Below, piece after piece: positions 24,229 through 32,984 of a stretch of 43,927 nucleotides of DNA (positions are counted from its first letter, which is position 1; every line of letters begins with the position of its first letter). The position numbers and the translations under genes are program-made. The notes beneath the pieces are model-generated. The model saw nothing but the letters and a program-made list of their open reading frames with translations. It searched no databases and had not been told where the DNA came from. Location of the stretch: assembly GCA_050742255.1 (NCBI GenBank), contig JBOGHU010000111.1:1-43927 (forward strand). Direction: 5' to 3'. The stretch is from JBOGHU01 sp050742255 (lineage in GTDB: Bacteria > Actinomycetota > Acidimicrobiia > Acidimicrobiales > CADCSY01).

Positions 24229-25422
24229 ATGTCCCGCATCGCCACTCGAATCGGCGCCATCAGCGAGTCGGCCACCCTGGCCATCGACGCCCGGGCCAAG
24301 GCCCTGCGGGCGGCGGGGGAGGACGTCATCGGCTTCGGCGCCGGTGAGCCCGACTTCTCCACCCCCCCCCACGTGGTCGAGGCGGCCGCCGCCGCCTGCG
24401 CCGACCCCCGGAACCACAAGTACTCGCCCGCCGCCGGCCTGCCCGAGCTGCGAGAGGCGATCGCGGCCAAGACCGAGCGGGACTCGGGCCTGGCGGTGGA
24501 GCCGAGGCAGGTGCTGGTCACCAACGGGGGGAAGCACGCGGTGGCCACCGCCTTCGCCACCCTGCTCGACGCCGGCGACGAGGTCCTGCTGCCGGCCCCG
24601 TACTGGACCACCTACCCCGAGGCCATCGCCCTGGCCGGGGGCCGGCCGGTGGTGCTGCCCACCGGCGCCTCCGGCGGCTTCCTGGTCACCGTCGAGCAGC
24701 TGGAGGCGGCCACCACCGCCCGGACCAAGGCCCTGGTCTTCGTGTCCCCCTCCAACCCCACCGGGGCCGTGTACCCCCCCGGGCAGGTGGAGGCGGTGGG
24801 CCGCTGGGCGGCCGAACGGGGGATCTGGGTGGTGACCGACGAGATCTACGAGCACCTGACCTACGACGACCACCGGTTCACGTCGATGCCGGCCGTCGTC
24901 CCCGAGCTGGCCGAGCGGTGCGTGGTGGTCAACGGGGTGGCCAAGACCTACGCCATGACCGGGTGGCGCGTGGGCTGGCTCATCGGGCCGCCCGACGTGG
25001 TGGCCGCCGCCGCCCGCCTCCAGTCCCACACCACCTCCAACGTGGCCAACGTCTCCCAGCGGGCGGCGCTGGCCGCCGTCTCGGGGGGCCTCGAGGACGT
25101 GGCCCGGATGCGGGCCGCCTTCGACCGGCGCCGCCGGCGCATGCACGAGCTGCTCGAGGCCGTCCCCGGCGTGGTCTGCCCGCTGCCGGGGGGCGCCTTC
25201 TACGCCTTCCCCTCCCTGGAGGCGGTGCTGGGCAGGGTGATCGCCGGCCGCCCCGTCGGCTCTACCCTGGAGCTGGCCCAGGTGGCACTGGACGAGGCCC
25301 GGGTGGCCTTCGTGCCCGGGGAGGCCTTCGGTGCGCCGGGCTACGCCCGCTTCTCCTTCGCCCTGGGCGACGACGACCTGGTCGAGGGCCTGGTCCGCCT
25401 GGCCGACCTGCTGGCGGGCTGA
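24229..25422 (+). CDS. aspC: Class I pyridoxal-phosphate aminotransferase (aspartate type)
   Basis: 397 residues. Fold-type I aminotransferase of the Thermus-like aspartate (I-gamma) subgroup: GFGAGEPDFSTPPHVVEAA near 35, the cofactor-ring region YWTTYPEAI, FVSPSNPTGAVYPPGQ near 175, TDEIYEHLTYDD near 205, the PLP lysine K239 in VNGVAKTYAMTGWRVGW, and the substrate-binding Arg in ARFSFAL near 380. It probably interconverts aspartate and oxaloacetate with glutamate; some relatives also act on prephenate. The start at 24229 (MSRIATRIGAISESATLAIDA) matches family N-termini; an in-frame ATG at 24187 lies on the predicted -10 and is less likely. It ends 19 bases from the convergent oxidoreductase gene. 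Confidence 0.9.
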   Translation: MSRIATRIGAISESATLAIDARAKALRAAGEDVIGFGAGEPDFSTPPHVVEAAAAACADPRNHKYSPAAGLPELREAIAAKTERDSGLAVEPRQVLVTNGGKHAVATAFATLLDAGDEVLLPAPYWTTYPEAIALAGGRPVVLPTGASGGFLVTVEQLEAATTARTKALVFVSPSNPTGAVYPPGQVEAVGRWAAERGIWVVTDEIYEHLTYDDHRFTSMPAVVPELAERCVVVNGVAKTYAMTGWRVGWLIGPPDVVAAAARLQSHTTSNVANVSQRAALAAVSGGLEDVARMRAAFDRRRRRMHELLEAVPGVVCPLPGGAFYAFPSLEAVLGRVIAGRPVGSTLELAQVALDEARVAFVPGEAFGAPGYARFSFALGDDDLVEGLVRLADLLAG

Positions 25423-25441
25423 CCCGCCCCGCCTCTCCGGC

Positions 25442-26449
25442 TCACCGCCGCCCGCCCGGGCGTGAGCTGCTGGATACGGCGTGGGCGGCGGCCAGGCCCG
25501 AGAGGAACGCCCCTTCCACCCTGGGCCCGGCGAAGGCGTCACCGGCCAGGACAAGGACCTCGGGTGCGGTGGCCACCACGCAGGCGGGTTGCGGGTAGGT
25601 GGGGTGGGGGGTGGCGTGGGACCAGCGGACCAGGCGGGCCTCGACCACCCGGGCCGGCCCCAGCCAGGGACGGGCGGCGGCCGTCAGGTCGGCGAGCACC
25701 GTGCGGTCGGGCTGACCCCAGCGGGCCGCCGACACCTCCGGGGTGGCGTGGAGGGTCAGGGCCGGGCGGGCGGAGATCCCCTTCTGGGCGTTGTCGGCCA
25801 CGAACGAGAAGGGCCCGTGGCGGAGCTGGACGCCACCGGGGGGCGGTACCGCCGTGGGACGGTCGGCCACCGCCACCACCGCCAGGGTGGGGGTGTACCC
25901 GATCGCCCCCAGCTCGGCCCCGACCGCGGCCTCGAGGGGCACGCCCCCGGCGCGGAGGAGCGCCAGGGAGGTGGGCACGGGGCAGGCGAGGAGCACGGGG
26001 CCCGAGCCCAGGCGGCCGCCGTCCGATACCACCTCCCAGCCCGTGGGGGTGGCCCGCACCGACACCGCGGCCACCCCCAGGCGCACGTCCAGGCCCTGGG
26101 CCAGGTGCCGGGCCAGGGCACCGAACCCGCCTCGGGCGGCGTAGCGGGGATGGCCGTCGGGGGGGTGGCCGAAGCCCCGGCACCACTCGTAGACGAGCCC
26201 GTCCCGCCGCCAGGCCCCGAGCCGGTGGGCCAGGTCGGGGCTGCGCACGGTGAAGAACTGGGCGCCGGCGTCGGCCCGGGCGCCCGCCACCTCGACGGTG
26301 GCCAGGCGCCCCCCGGCCCGCCCCTCGTGCTCCAGCACCACCACCCCGTGGCCGGCCTCGGCCAGGTGCCGGGCCGCCACCAGCCCGGCCAGGCCGGCAC
26401 CCACCACCGTGACCGTGATCGGCGCGACCGGGGTCGGGGCAGGGCCCAC
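25442..26449 (-). CDS. FAD-dependent oxidoreductase, renalase/amine-oxidase-like
   Basis: 335 residues. The N-terminal dinucleotide motif VTVVGAGLAGLVAARHLAEAGHGVVVLEHEGRAGGRLAT (about 13-51) is the classic FAD-binding GxGxxG followed by the acidic end of strand 2 and the RxGGR motif of amine oxidases. Further family marks are ADAGAQFFTVRSPDL near 60, a central QLRHGPFSFVADNAQKG, and the C-terminal FAD contact VLVLAGDAFAGPRVEGAFLSGLAAA. It is shorter than true monoamine oxidases and resembles bacterial renalase-like proteins; the substrate is unknown. The start is GTG 26449 with TAGGGT six bases upstream. Confidence 0.85.
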   Translation of the reverse strand: MGPAPTPVAPITVTVVGAGLAGLVAARHLAEAGHGVVVLEHEGRAGGRLATVEVAGARADAGAQFFTVRSPDLAHRLGAWRRDGLVYEWCRGFGHPPDGHPRYAARGGFGALARHLAQGLDVRLGVAAVSVRATPTGWEVVSDGGRLGSGPVLLACPVPTSLALLRAGGVPLEAAVGAELGAIGYTPTLAVVAVADRPTAVPPPGGVQLRHGPFSFVADNAQKGISARPALTLHATPEVSAARWGQPDRTVLADLTAAARPWLGPARVVEARLVRWSHATPHPTYPQPACVVATAPEVLVLAGDAFAGPRVEGAFLSGLAAAHAVSSSSRPGGRR

Positions 26450-26455
26450 CGCCCG

Positions 26456-26465
26456 ACCCTAGGTT
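26456..26465. promoter_or_regulatory. Overlapping divergent -10 hexamers, oxidoreductase and serA
   Basis: On the minus strand TAGGGT (26461-26456) precedes the oxidoreductase GTG by six bases. On the plus strand TAGGTT (26460-26465) points towards serA. The two share the central TA of a CCTAGG palindrome. Confidence 0.45.
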
Positions 26466-26499
26466 GGCGGGCCGACCGGCGGGCCGCCACGATGGGGTG

Positions 26500-28068
26500 G
26501 TGGCCAGGGTCCTCGTCACCGAGAAGCTGGCGCCGGCCGGCCTCGAGGTGCTGGCCGGGGCCGGCCACCAGGTCGACGTCCGCCTGGGGCTCTCGCCCGG
26601 GGAGCTGCTCGGGGCCGTGCCCGGCGCCGCCGGCCTGGTGATCCGCTCGGCCACCCAGGTGACGGCCGAGGTGCTCGAGGCCGGAGCCGACCTGGTGGTG
26701 GTGGGTCGGGCCGGCATCGGCCTCGACAACGTCGACGTGGCTGCCGCCACCCGCCGGGGGGTCACCGTCGTGAACGCCCCCCAGTCCAACGTGCTCTCGG
26801 CCGCCGAGCACACCATGGCCCTCCTCCTGGCCCAGGCCCGCAACATCCCCCGGGCCCACGCCGCCCTGGCCGGGGGGGAGTGGGTCCGCTGGCGGTGGGA
26901 GGGGGTGGAGCTGCACGGCAAGACGCTGGGGATCATCGGGCTGGGTCGCATCGGGTCCCTCGTGGCCCAGCGGGCGCTGGCCTTCGGGATGCGCCTCATC
27001 GCCTTCGATCCCTACATCTCTCCCGAGCGTGCCCGCCAGATGGGGATCCAGCTGGTGGACCTCGACAGCCTCATGGCCCGCGCCGACTTCGTCAGCGTGC
27101 ACGTGGCCCGCACGCCCGAGACCGCCGGGCTGGTCGGCAAGGACCTCCTGGCCCGGGCCAAGCGGGGGATCCGGATCGTCAACACCTCCCGGGGCGGGAT
27201 CGTCGACGAGGACGCCCTGGCCTGGGCCCTGGGGGAGGGCATCGTCGCCGGGGCCGCCCTCGACGTCTTCGCCAACGAGCCCACCACCTCCTCGCCGCTC
27301 TTCGAGATGGACTCGGTCGTGGTCACGCCCCACCTGGGCGCCAGCACCGCCGAGGCCCAGGACAAGGCGGGCACCACCATCGCCGAGCAGGTGCGCCTGG
27401 CCCTGGCCGGGGAGTTCGTGCCCTTCGCGGTGAACGTGGCTGCCACCGAGGCGTCCGAGACGGTTCGGCCCTTCCTCCCCCTGGCCCAGCGCCTGGGGTC
27501 GCTCTTCGCCGGGCTGAACGGGGGCGTGCCGGTCACCCTGGAGGTCGTGTGCGAGGGCCAGCTCGCCGACTACGACACCCGCATCCTGACCCTGGCCGTG
27601 CTCAAGGGCCTCTTCAGCGGGGTGCTCGACGAGCCGGTCACCTACGTCAACGCCCCCCAGCTGGCCGGCGAGCGGGGGGTCGAGGTCCGCGAGACGACCA
27701 CGGTCACCGCCGTCGACTTCGTCAACCTGATCACCCTGCGCGGCCCCGACCACGCCATCGCCGGCACCCTGGCCGGGCTCAGGGGCGAGCCGCGCATCGT
27801 GATGGTCGACGACCACACCGTGGAGGTCCCCCCGGCCCGCCACATGCTGGTGGTCCGCAACGACGACCGGCCGGGCATGATCGGGCTGGTGACCACCTCG
27901 CTCGGTGGCGCCGGCATCAACATCTCCGACATCCACGTGGGCCGCTCATCGGAGGGGGAGGCCGCCCTCATGGTGCTGGCGACCGACGAGCCGGTGCCCG
28001 CCCGCCTCCTGGACGCCCTGCGGGGGTCCCCGGGCATCGCCTCGGTGCACCCCCTCACCCCGGGCTGA
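26500..28068 (+). CDS. serA: D-3-phosphoglycerate dehydrogenase
   Basis: 522 residues, the long (type I) SerA found in actinobacteria. It oxidises 3-phosphoglycerate to phosphohydroxypyruvate, the first step of serine synthesis. Features: VGRAGIGLDNVDV near 70, NAD motif LGIIGLGRIGSLVAQ near 145, the catalytic Arg/Glu/His set in NTSRGGIVDEDAL, LDVFANEPTTSSPLF and TPHLGAST, then the ASB domain and a C-terminal ACT domain (HMLVVRNDDRPGMIGLVTTSLGGAGINISDIHVGRS) for serine feedback. GTG at 26500 (VARVLVTEKLAPAG) matches family starts; an adjacent GTG at 26497 is equally possible. It lies between serC and leuA, forming an amino-acid synthesis cluster. Confidence 0.96.
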   Translation: MARVLVTEKLAPAGLEVLAGAGHQVDVRLGLSPGELLGAVPGAAGLVIRSATQVTAEVLEAGADLVVVGRAGIGLDNVDVAAATRRGVTVVNAPQSNVLSAAEHTMALLLAQARNIPRAHAALAGGEWVRWRWEGVELHGKTLGIIGLGRIGSLVAQRALAFGMRLIAFDPYISPERARQMGIQLVDLDSLMARADFVSVHVARTPETAGLVGKDLLARAKRGIRIVNTSRGGIVDEDALAWALGEGIVAGAALDVFANEPTTSSPLFEMDSVVVTPHLGASTAEAQDKAGTTIAEQVRLALAGEFVPFAVNVAATEASETVRPFLPLAQRLGSLFAGLNGGVPVTLEVVCEGQLADYDTRILTLAVLKGLFSGVLDEPVTYVNAPQLAGERGVEVRETTTVTAVDFVNLITLRGPDHAIAGTLAGLRGEPRIVMVDDHTVEVPPARHMLVVRNDDRPGMIGLVTTSLGGAGINISDIHVGRSSEGEAALMVLATDEPVPARLLDALRGSPGIASVHPLTPG

Positions 28069-28073
28069 GCGCG

Positions 28074-28086
28074 GGAGCCGGGCTCC
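28074..28086 (+). terminator. Small hairpin between convergent serA and sunset-domain gene
   Basis: GGAGCC (28074-28079) and GGCTCC (28081-28086) form a tight GC-rich hairpin six bases after the serA stop, followed by TT only. It is placed to serve either strand. Confidence 0.35.
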
Positions 28087-28105
28087 TTGGGGCCGGCGGG
28101 CGGCG

Positions 28106-28501
28106 TCAGCGCTGGGCCTGGCGCAGCCCGTCGGCCTCGGCGGCGGCCTGGTCCCGGTAGCAGCGGTCGGCGTTGGTCCGCTCGTAGCTGGCCATGCCCG
28201 GGACGTGGAAGATGCCGCTGGCCAGCTTGGCCTTCAGCGGGTGGGTGGCCGGGCAGCTCCCGTCCTCGGTGTCGACCCAGGGGACGTCGTCGACCGGCGC
28301 GGTGGCTTCGCCCGCCCCGGCGGGCACGGCGTCGGGCACGGCGTCGGGCCCGGGAGCATCGGGCTCGGCCAGCGGCGGCCAGTCGACCGGTGGCGGGATC
28401 CTCTCGTCCTCCCGCCACCACCGGGCCAGCTTGGCCACGGCGGCGGCGAGCCCACCGAGCAGCCCCAGCAGCACTCCCTTGCGCAGCGCCCGGCGGATCA
28501 T
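28106..28501 (-). CDS. Small membrane-anchored protein with C-terminal sunset-like domain
   Basis: 131 residues. A short basic start and one membrane segment (GVLLGLLGGLAAAVAKLA, about 9-26) are followed by a Pro/Ala/Asp-rich linker (about 36-72) and a C-terminal module, CPATHPLKAKLASGIFHVPGMASYERTNADRCYRDQAAAEADGLRQA. The spacing of CP-x-THP-x-KA, IFHVPG-x-x-SYERT and C-x-x-x-x-x-A resembles the domain called sunset in actinobacterial proteins, which recalls Ada-type metal-binding modules; its role is unknown. TATGGT (minus strand 28570-28565) could be its -10, with GGAGG in the short leader. It converges with serA and diverges from leuA. Confidence 0.65.
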   Translation of the reverse strand: MIRRALRKGVLLGLLGGLAAAVAKLARWWREDERIPPPVDWPPLAEPDAPGPDAVPDAVPAGAGEATAPVDDVPWVDTEDGSCPATHPLKAKLASGIFHVPGMASYERTNADRCYRDQAAAEADGLRQAQR

Positions 28502-28517
28502 GTTCGTGGAGGTGCCT

Positions 28518-28544
28518 CCATGTCAGCCATGTCGGCCATGTCGG
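28518..28544 (-). repeat. Three 9-bp direct repeats in the sunset gene leader
   Basis: CCATGTCAG, CCATGTCGG, CCATGTCGG on the plus strand, in tandem. They fall between the probable -10 and the start codon of the minus-strand gene. No function is evident. Confidence 0.8.
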
Positions 28545-28596
28545 CCGCCGTCCGTTCCCCCAGAACCATAGCCGTGGTCCTGCCCCCATGCTCGCC

Positions 28597-28627
28597 TTGA
28601 CGGGCAGGGACCCACGGCGGCTACCAT
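28597..28627 (+). promoter_or_regulatory. Probable leuA leader promoter
   Basis: TTGACG (28597-28602), a 19-base spacer, then TACCAT (28622-28627). The start would lie near 28634, four bases before the leader-peptide ATG at 28638, again nearly leaderless. An in-frame ATG at 28626 is inside the -10 and so unlikely to be used. Confidence 0.55.
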
Positions 28628-28637
28628 GCCCGTAGTC

Positions 28638-28679
28638 ATGCTCGAACAGCTCCGCGCATCCGTCCTCCTCCTTATCTGA
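28638..28679 (+). CDS. leuA leader peptide (MLEQLRASVLLLI)
   Basis: Thirteen codons, five of them Leu, with a terminal Val-Leu-Leu-Leu-Ile run before TGA. A perfect palindrome begins immediately after the stop, and a terminator hairpin follows before leuA. This is the layout of leucine-sensing attenuation; leader peptides before leuA have been described in other actinobacteria. Stalling at the Leu run when leucyl-tRNA is scarce would favour read-through. Confidence 0.85.
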   Translation: MLEQLRASVLLLI

Positions 28680-28705
28680 GGCGAGCACCGGTACCGGTGC
28701 TCGCC
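28680..28705 (+). promoter_or_regulatory. Perfect 26-base palindrome in the leuA leader
   Basis: Bases 28680-28692 are the exact reverse complement of 28693-28705 (centre GGT|ACC; arms begin GGCGAGCACC). It starts one base after the leader stop. In RNA it makes a long GC-rich hairpin, a likely pause or protector structure; in DNA it could also bind a dimeric repressor. Confidence 0.75.
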
Positions 28706-28711
28706 GCCCCG

Positions 28712-28745
28712 CCTCCTGCGCCTCTTGGCCAGGAGGTCTTCTTTT
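28712..28745 (+). terminator. leuA attenuator terminator
   Basis: CCTCCTG (28712-28718) pairs with CAGGAGG (28730-28736) around an 11-base loop, directly followed by TCTTCTTTT (28737-28745). It is the clearest intrinsic terminator in the window and lies 50 bases before the leuA ATG. Confidence 0.8.
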
Positions 28746-28795
28746 GCCCCCGTAACCGAACCCAAGCCAGCCAAGAACGTGAAGGGAACGACGCC

Positions 28796-30343
28796 ATGGC
28801 CGAACGGGTGACCATCTTCGACACCACCCTGCGAGACGGTGAGCAGTCGCCGGGCATCTCGCTCGACGTCGCCGAGAAGCTGGAGATCGCCGAGCAGCTG
28901 GCCCGCCTCGGCGTCGACGTGCTGGAGGCCGGGTTCCCCGTGGCCAGCCCCGGTGACTTCGAGGCGGTTCACGCCATCGCCTCCAGGGTCGGGGGCCCGG
29001 TCATCTGCGGCCTCTCCCGGACCCAGCGCGCTGACGTCGACCGGTGCTGGGAGGCGGTGCGCCCGGCCCCGCGGGCCCGCATCCACGTGTTCATCTCGAC
29101 CAGCCCCACCCACATGGAGCACATGTTGAAGATGAGCCGGGCCCAGGTCCTGGAGGCCACCCGGTCGGGCGTGGCCCGGGCCCGGGAGCACACCGACGAC
29201 GTGGAGTTCAGTCCCCAGGACGCCACCCGCACCCCCCTGGACTTCATGCTGGAGGTGCTGCAGGCGGCCGTCGATGCCGGCGCCACCACCCTCAACATCC
29301 CCGACACCGTGGGCTACGGGATCCCCTGGGACTTCGGCGCCCTCATCCAGTACGTGCGGCGCCAGGTCAGCGGCGACTACGTCACCTCCACCCACTGCCA
29401 CAACGACCTGGGCCTGGCCACGGCCAACTCCCTGGCGGGGGTGCAGGCCGGTGCCCGCCAGATCGAGGTGTGCGTGAACGGGCTGGGGGAGCGGGCCGGC
29501 AACGCCGCCCTGGAGGAGGTGGTCATGGCCCTGCGGATCCGGCCCGACCAGTTCCCGGGCCTGGAGGTGGGCATCAGGACCGAGGAGCTGGCCCGTACCA
29601 GCCGGCTGGTGGCCCGCCTCACCGGGTACCCGGTCCAGTTCAACAAGGCGGTGGTGGGCCGCAACGCCTTCGCCCACGAGTCGGGCATCCACCAGCACGG
29701 TGTGCTGGTCGAGCGGACGACCTACGAGATCATCGACGCCGGCTCGGTGGGCCAGAGGGGCAGCCAGATCGTGCTGGGCAAGCACTCCGGCCGCCACGCC
29801 TTTGCCGACACGCTGGGGCGGATGGGCATCAACATAGAGGGCGACACCCTCGACGCCGCCTTCCGGCGGTTCAAGGAGCTGGCCGACCGCAAGGTCAGCC
29901 TCACCGACGCCGACCTCGAGGCCATCGTGGCCGAGGAGATCGGCGAGTCGGTCGAGGATGGCTACGAGCTCGAGTCCCTGGAGGTGCGGGGCGGCACCGT
30001 GGGCACCCCGACGGCGGCGGTGGTGCTGGTGCACGGCGGCGAGAAGCTGGAGGCCAGCGCCGAGGGCGACGGCATGATCGACGCCGCCTGCCGGGCCATG
30101 AAGGCGGCCACCGGCGTGGAGGGGGTCCTGACCGAGTTCAACGTGTCGGCCGTGACCGGCGGGGTGGATGCCCTGGGCGACGTGGTCGTCCAGCTCGACG
30201 CCGGCGGGGTGCGGGTGTCGGGACGGGGCCTGTCCACCGACGTGGTCGAGGCCTCGGCCCGGGCCTTCCTCAACGCCGTCAACAAGGTCGAGCGGGTGCG
30301 CCAGCGCCAGCACGCCCGCCGCACCCCCGAGGTCACCCCTTGA
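28796..30343 (+). CDS. leuA: 2-Isopropylmalate synthase
   Basis: 515 residues, the long LeuA1-type enzyme with a C-terminal regulatory domain. It condenses 2-ketoisovalerate with acetyl-CoA, the first committed step to leucine. The TIM-barrel carries the DTTLRDGEQSPGISL signature at about 8-22, the metal-binding HCHNDLGLATANSLAG near 200 with GLGERAGNA, and ESGIHQHG near 300; LeuA_dimer follows (about 360-500) with VNKVERV at the end. The ATG at 28796 has GAAGGGA eight bases upstream. The open frame extends to 28697 through the attenuator and is not coding there. It draws its substrate from the ilv enzymes encoded 10 kb upstream. leuB and leuCD are not in the window. Confidence 0.96.
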   Translation: MAERVTIFDTTLRDGEQSPGISLDVAEKLEIAEQLARLGVDVLEAGFPVASPGDFEAVHAIASRVGGPVICGLSRTQRADVDRCWEAVRPAPRARIHVFISTSPTHMEHMLKMSRAQVLEATRSGVARAREHTDDVEFSPQDATRTPLDFMLEVLQAAVDAGATTLNIPDTVGYGIPWDFGALIQYVRRQVSGDYVTSTHCHNDLGLATANSLAGVQAGARQIEVCVNGLGERAGNAALEEVVMALRIRPDQFPGLEVGIRTEELARTSRLVARLTGYPVQFNKAVVGRNAFAHESGIHQHGVLVERTTYEIIDAGSVGQRGSQIVLGKHSGRHAFADTLGRMGINIEGDTLDAAFRRFKELADRKVSLTDADLEAIVAEEIGESVEDGYELESLEVRGGTVGTPTAAVVLVHGGEKLEASAEGDGMIDAACRAMKAATGVEGVLTEFNVSAVTGGVDALGDVVVQLDAGGVRVSGRGLSTDVVEASARAFLNAVNKVERVRQRQHARRTPEVTP

Positions 30344-30400
30344 GCCCCACCTCCCCGGGGGCCACGTAGAGGGGGCACCGCTGCTGCCAGACTGGCGGCG

Positions 30401-31027
30401 ATGGGCAGCAACGGCTCCCGCCCGGTCGACGGCGACGGCCGTCGGCCGCCGGAGCCCGGAGCCGACACCGAAGGGGTCGGCTCCGACCTGCGCCCCTGGG
30501 CCGCCGGGGCGGGCCGGCACGGCCAGCGGACGGCGGGGCGCCGGCGTCGGCGCACACGCCTGGCCCTCCTGGTGGGCGGCGCCGTCACCGTGGTGGCGTG
30601 GCTGGTCGGGTTCTCGGCGTCGCTGTCGAGGGTGGCGCCGACCATCGACGACGAGGAGTACGTCCAGGAGGCCAACGACGTGTGCGCACAGGTCGCCCGA
30701 CGGCTGGCGGGGACGGTCCCCCCGCCCGCTGACCGGGCTCCGGGCGAGCGGGCCCGCCTCATCGAGGAGACCGTGGCGGCCCTCGAGGCCATGGTCGACC
30801 GCCTGGTCACGCTGAGGCCGGCGACCTCGGACGCGGAGGCGGTCGACCGCTGGCTGTCGGCGTGGGACCAGGTGCTGGACTCCGGGCGGCGGACGGCGGC
30901 GGCCCTGCGGGTCGGCGACGCCCGTGCCGCCGAGGCCGCCAGCGATCGCGGCACCGAGCCCGCCCGGCAGGTCAACGCCTTCGCCGGGGTCAACGGCATC
31001 ACCGCCTGCACCACCCGGTTCGGGTAG
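30401..31027 (+). CDS. Hypothetical single-pass membrane protein
   Basis: 208 residues, not recognised. A long polar, charged cytoplasmic tail (1-53, many Arg and Gly) leads into one membrane segment (RLALLVGGAVTVVAWLVGFSASLS, about 53-76). The outside part is mostly helical (DDEEYVQEANDVCAQVARRLAG ... RARLIEETVAALEAMVDRLVTLRP ... AVDRWLSAWDQVLDSGRRTAAALRVG) with two Cys, near 93 and 203, that may pair. Small helical envelope proteins of this form are common in actinobacteria and have no known role. The start ATG has CAGACT seven bases upstream. It converges on modC, so it is not part of that operon. Confidence 0.65.
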   Translation: MGSNGSRPVDGDGRRPPEPGADTEGVGSDLRPWAAGAGRHGQRTAGRRRRRTRLALLVGGAVTVVAWLVGFSASLSRVAPTIDDEEYVQEANDVCAQVARRLAGTVPPPADRAPGERARLIEETVAALEAMVDRLVTLRPATSDAEAVDRWLSAWDQVLDSGRRTAAALRVGDARAAEAASDRGTEPARQVNAFAGVNGITACTTRFG

Positions 31028-31050
31028 GCCCGGTCGGGGAGCCCCTCCGC

Positions 31051-32117
<1,067 letters not shown>

Positions 32118-32121
<4 letters not shown>

Positions 32122-32984
32122 CGCAGCGCCAACCAGCGGTCGCGCAGGGCCACCAGCACGGCCAGGGACGTGGCCACGAGCACCAGGCTCAGGGCGAGGG
32201 CGGCGCCCCGGTCCGTCTCCAGGGCGAGGAAGACGGCCAGGGGCATGGTCTGGGTCCGGCCCGGGAGGTTGCCGGCGAAGGTGATGGTGGCGCCGAACTC
32301 GCCCAGGGCCCGGGCCCAGCACAGCACCGTCCCGGCCAGCACCGCTGGCGCCGCCAGGGGGACGGTGACCCGGCGGAACACCGTCCAGGGGCCGGCGCCC
32401 AGTGTGGTGGCGGCCTCCTCGTAGCGGCGGTCGGCCGACCGCAGGGCGGCCTCTACGGTGACCACGAGGAAGGGCATGGCCACGAAGGCCTGGGTGACCA
32501 CGACCCCCGCCGGTGAGAACGCCAGCACCACGCCGAGCTGCTGGTCCAGCCACCGCCCGACCAGGCCCTGGCGGCCCAGGGCGAACAGCAGGGCGGCGCC
32601 GCCGACGACGGGAGGCAGCACCATGGGCAGCGTGACCAGGGCCCGCAGCAGGGTGCGGCCGGGGAGCTCGGTCCGGGCCAGCACCCACGCCAGGGGCACG
32701 CCCAGGACCAGCGCCATGGCGGTGGCGGTGACCGAGGTCCACAGCGACAGCCGCAGCGCATCGATCGCCACCTCGGTGGTGAGCAGGGCGCCCAACCGGG
32801 ACCAGGGCGTGCGCCACAGCAACCCCACGAGGGGCAGGAGGAGGAAGGCGGCGCCGGCGACGGCGAGGGGCGCCAGCGCCAGGGGAGGGCGGGCGGCCCC
32901 GGCCCGGGCGGGGGAGGGGACCTCCGGGGCCTCCCGGCTCGACCGGCTCGACCGGAGCGGGCCCCCCGGTCGGACGGGCCTCAT
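32118..32984 (-). CDS. modB: Molybdate ABC transporter permease
   Basis: 288 residues with about six membrane segments after a polar, Arg/Pro-rich N-terminus. The EAA coupling loop EEAATTLGAGPWTVFRRVTVPLAAPAVL near 205 contacts ModC. ALGEFGATITFAGNLPGRTQTMPLAVF near 240 is the characteristic ModB/CysT end region and separates it from other permeases. The start is ATG 32984, which overlaps the modA stop (ATGA). It carries molybdate across the membrane with ModC. Confidence 0.93.

Noticed and set aside
22936..25554. An 872-codon minus-strand frame spanning serC and the aminotransferase
   Set aside because: It is the shifted frame of serC joined to an antisense frame; Pro/Ser/Ala-rich without motifs.
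25756..27936. A 726-codon minus-strand frame opposite serA
   Set aside because: Antisense shadow of serA; the His/Gly/Asp-rich composition reflects codon structure of the real gene.
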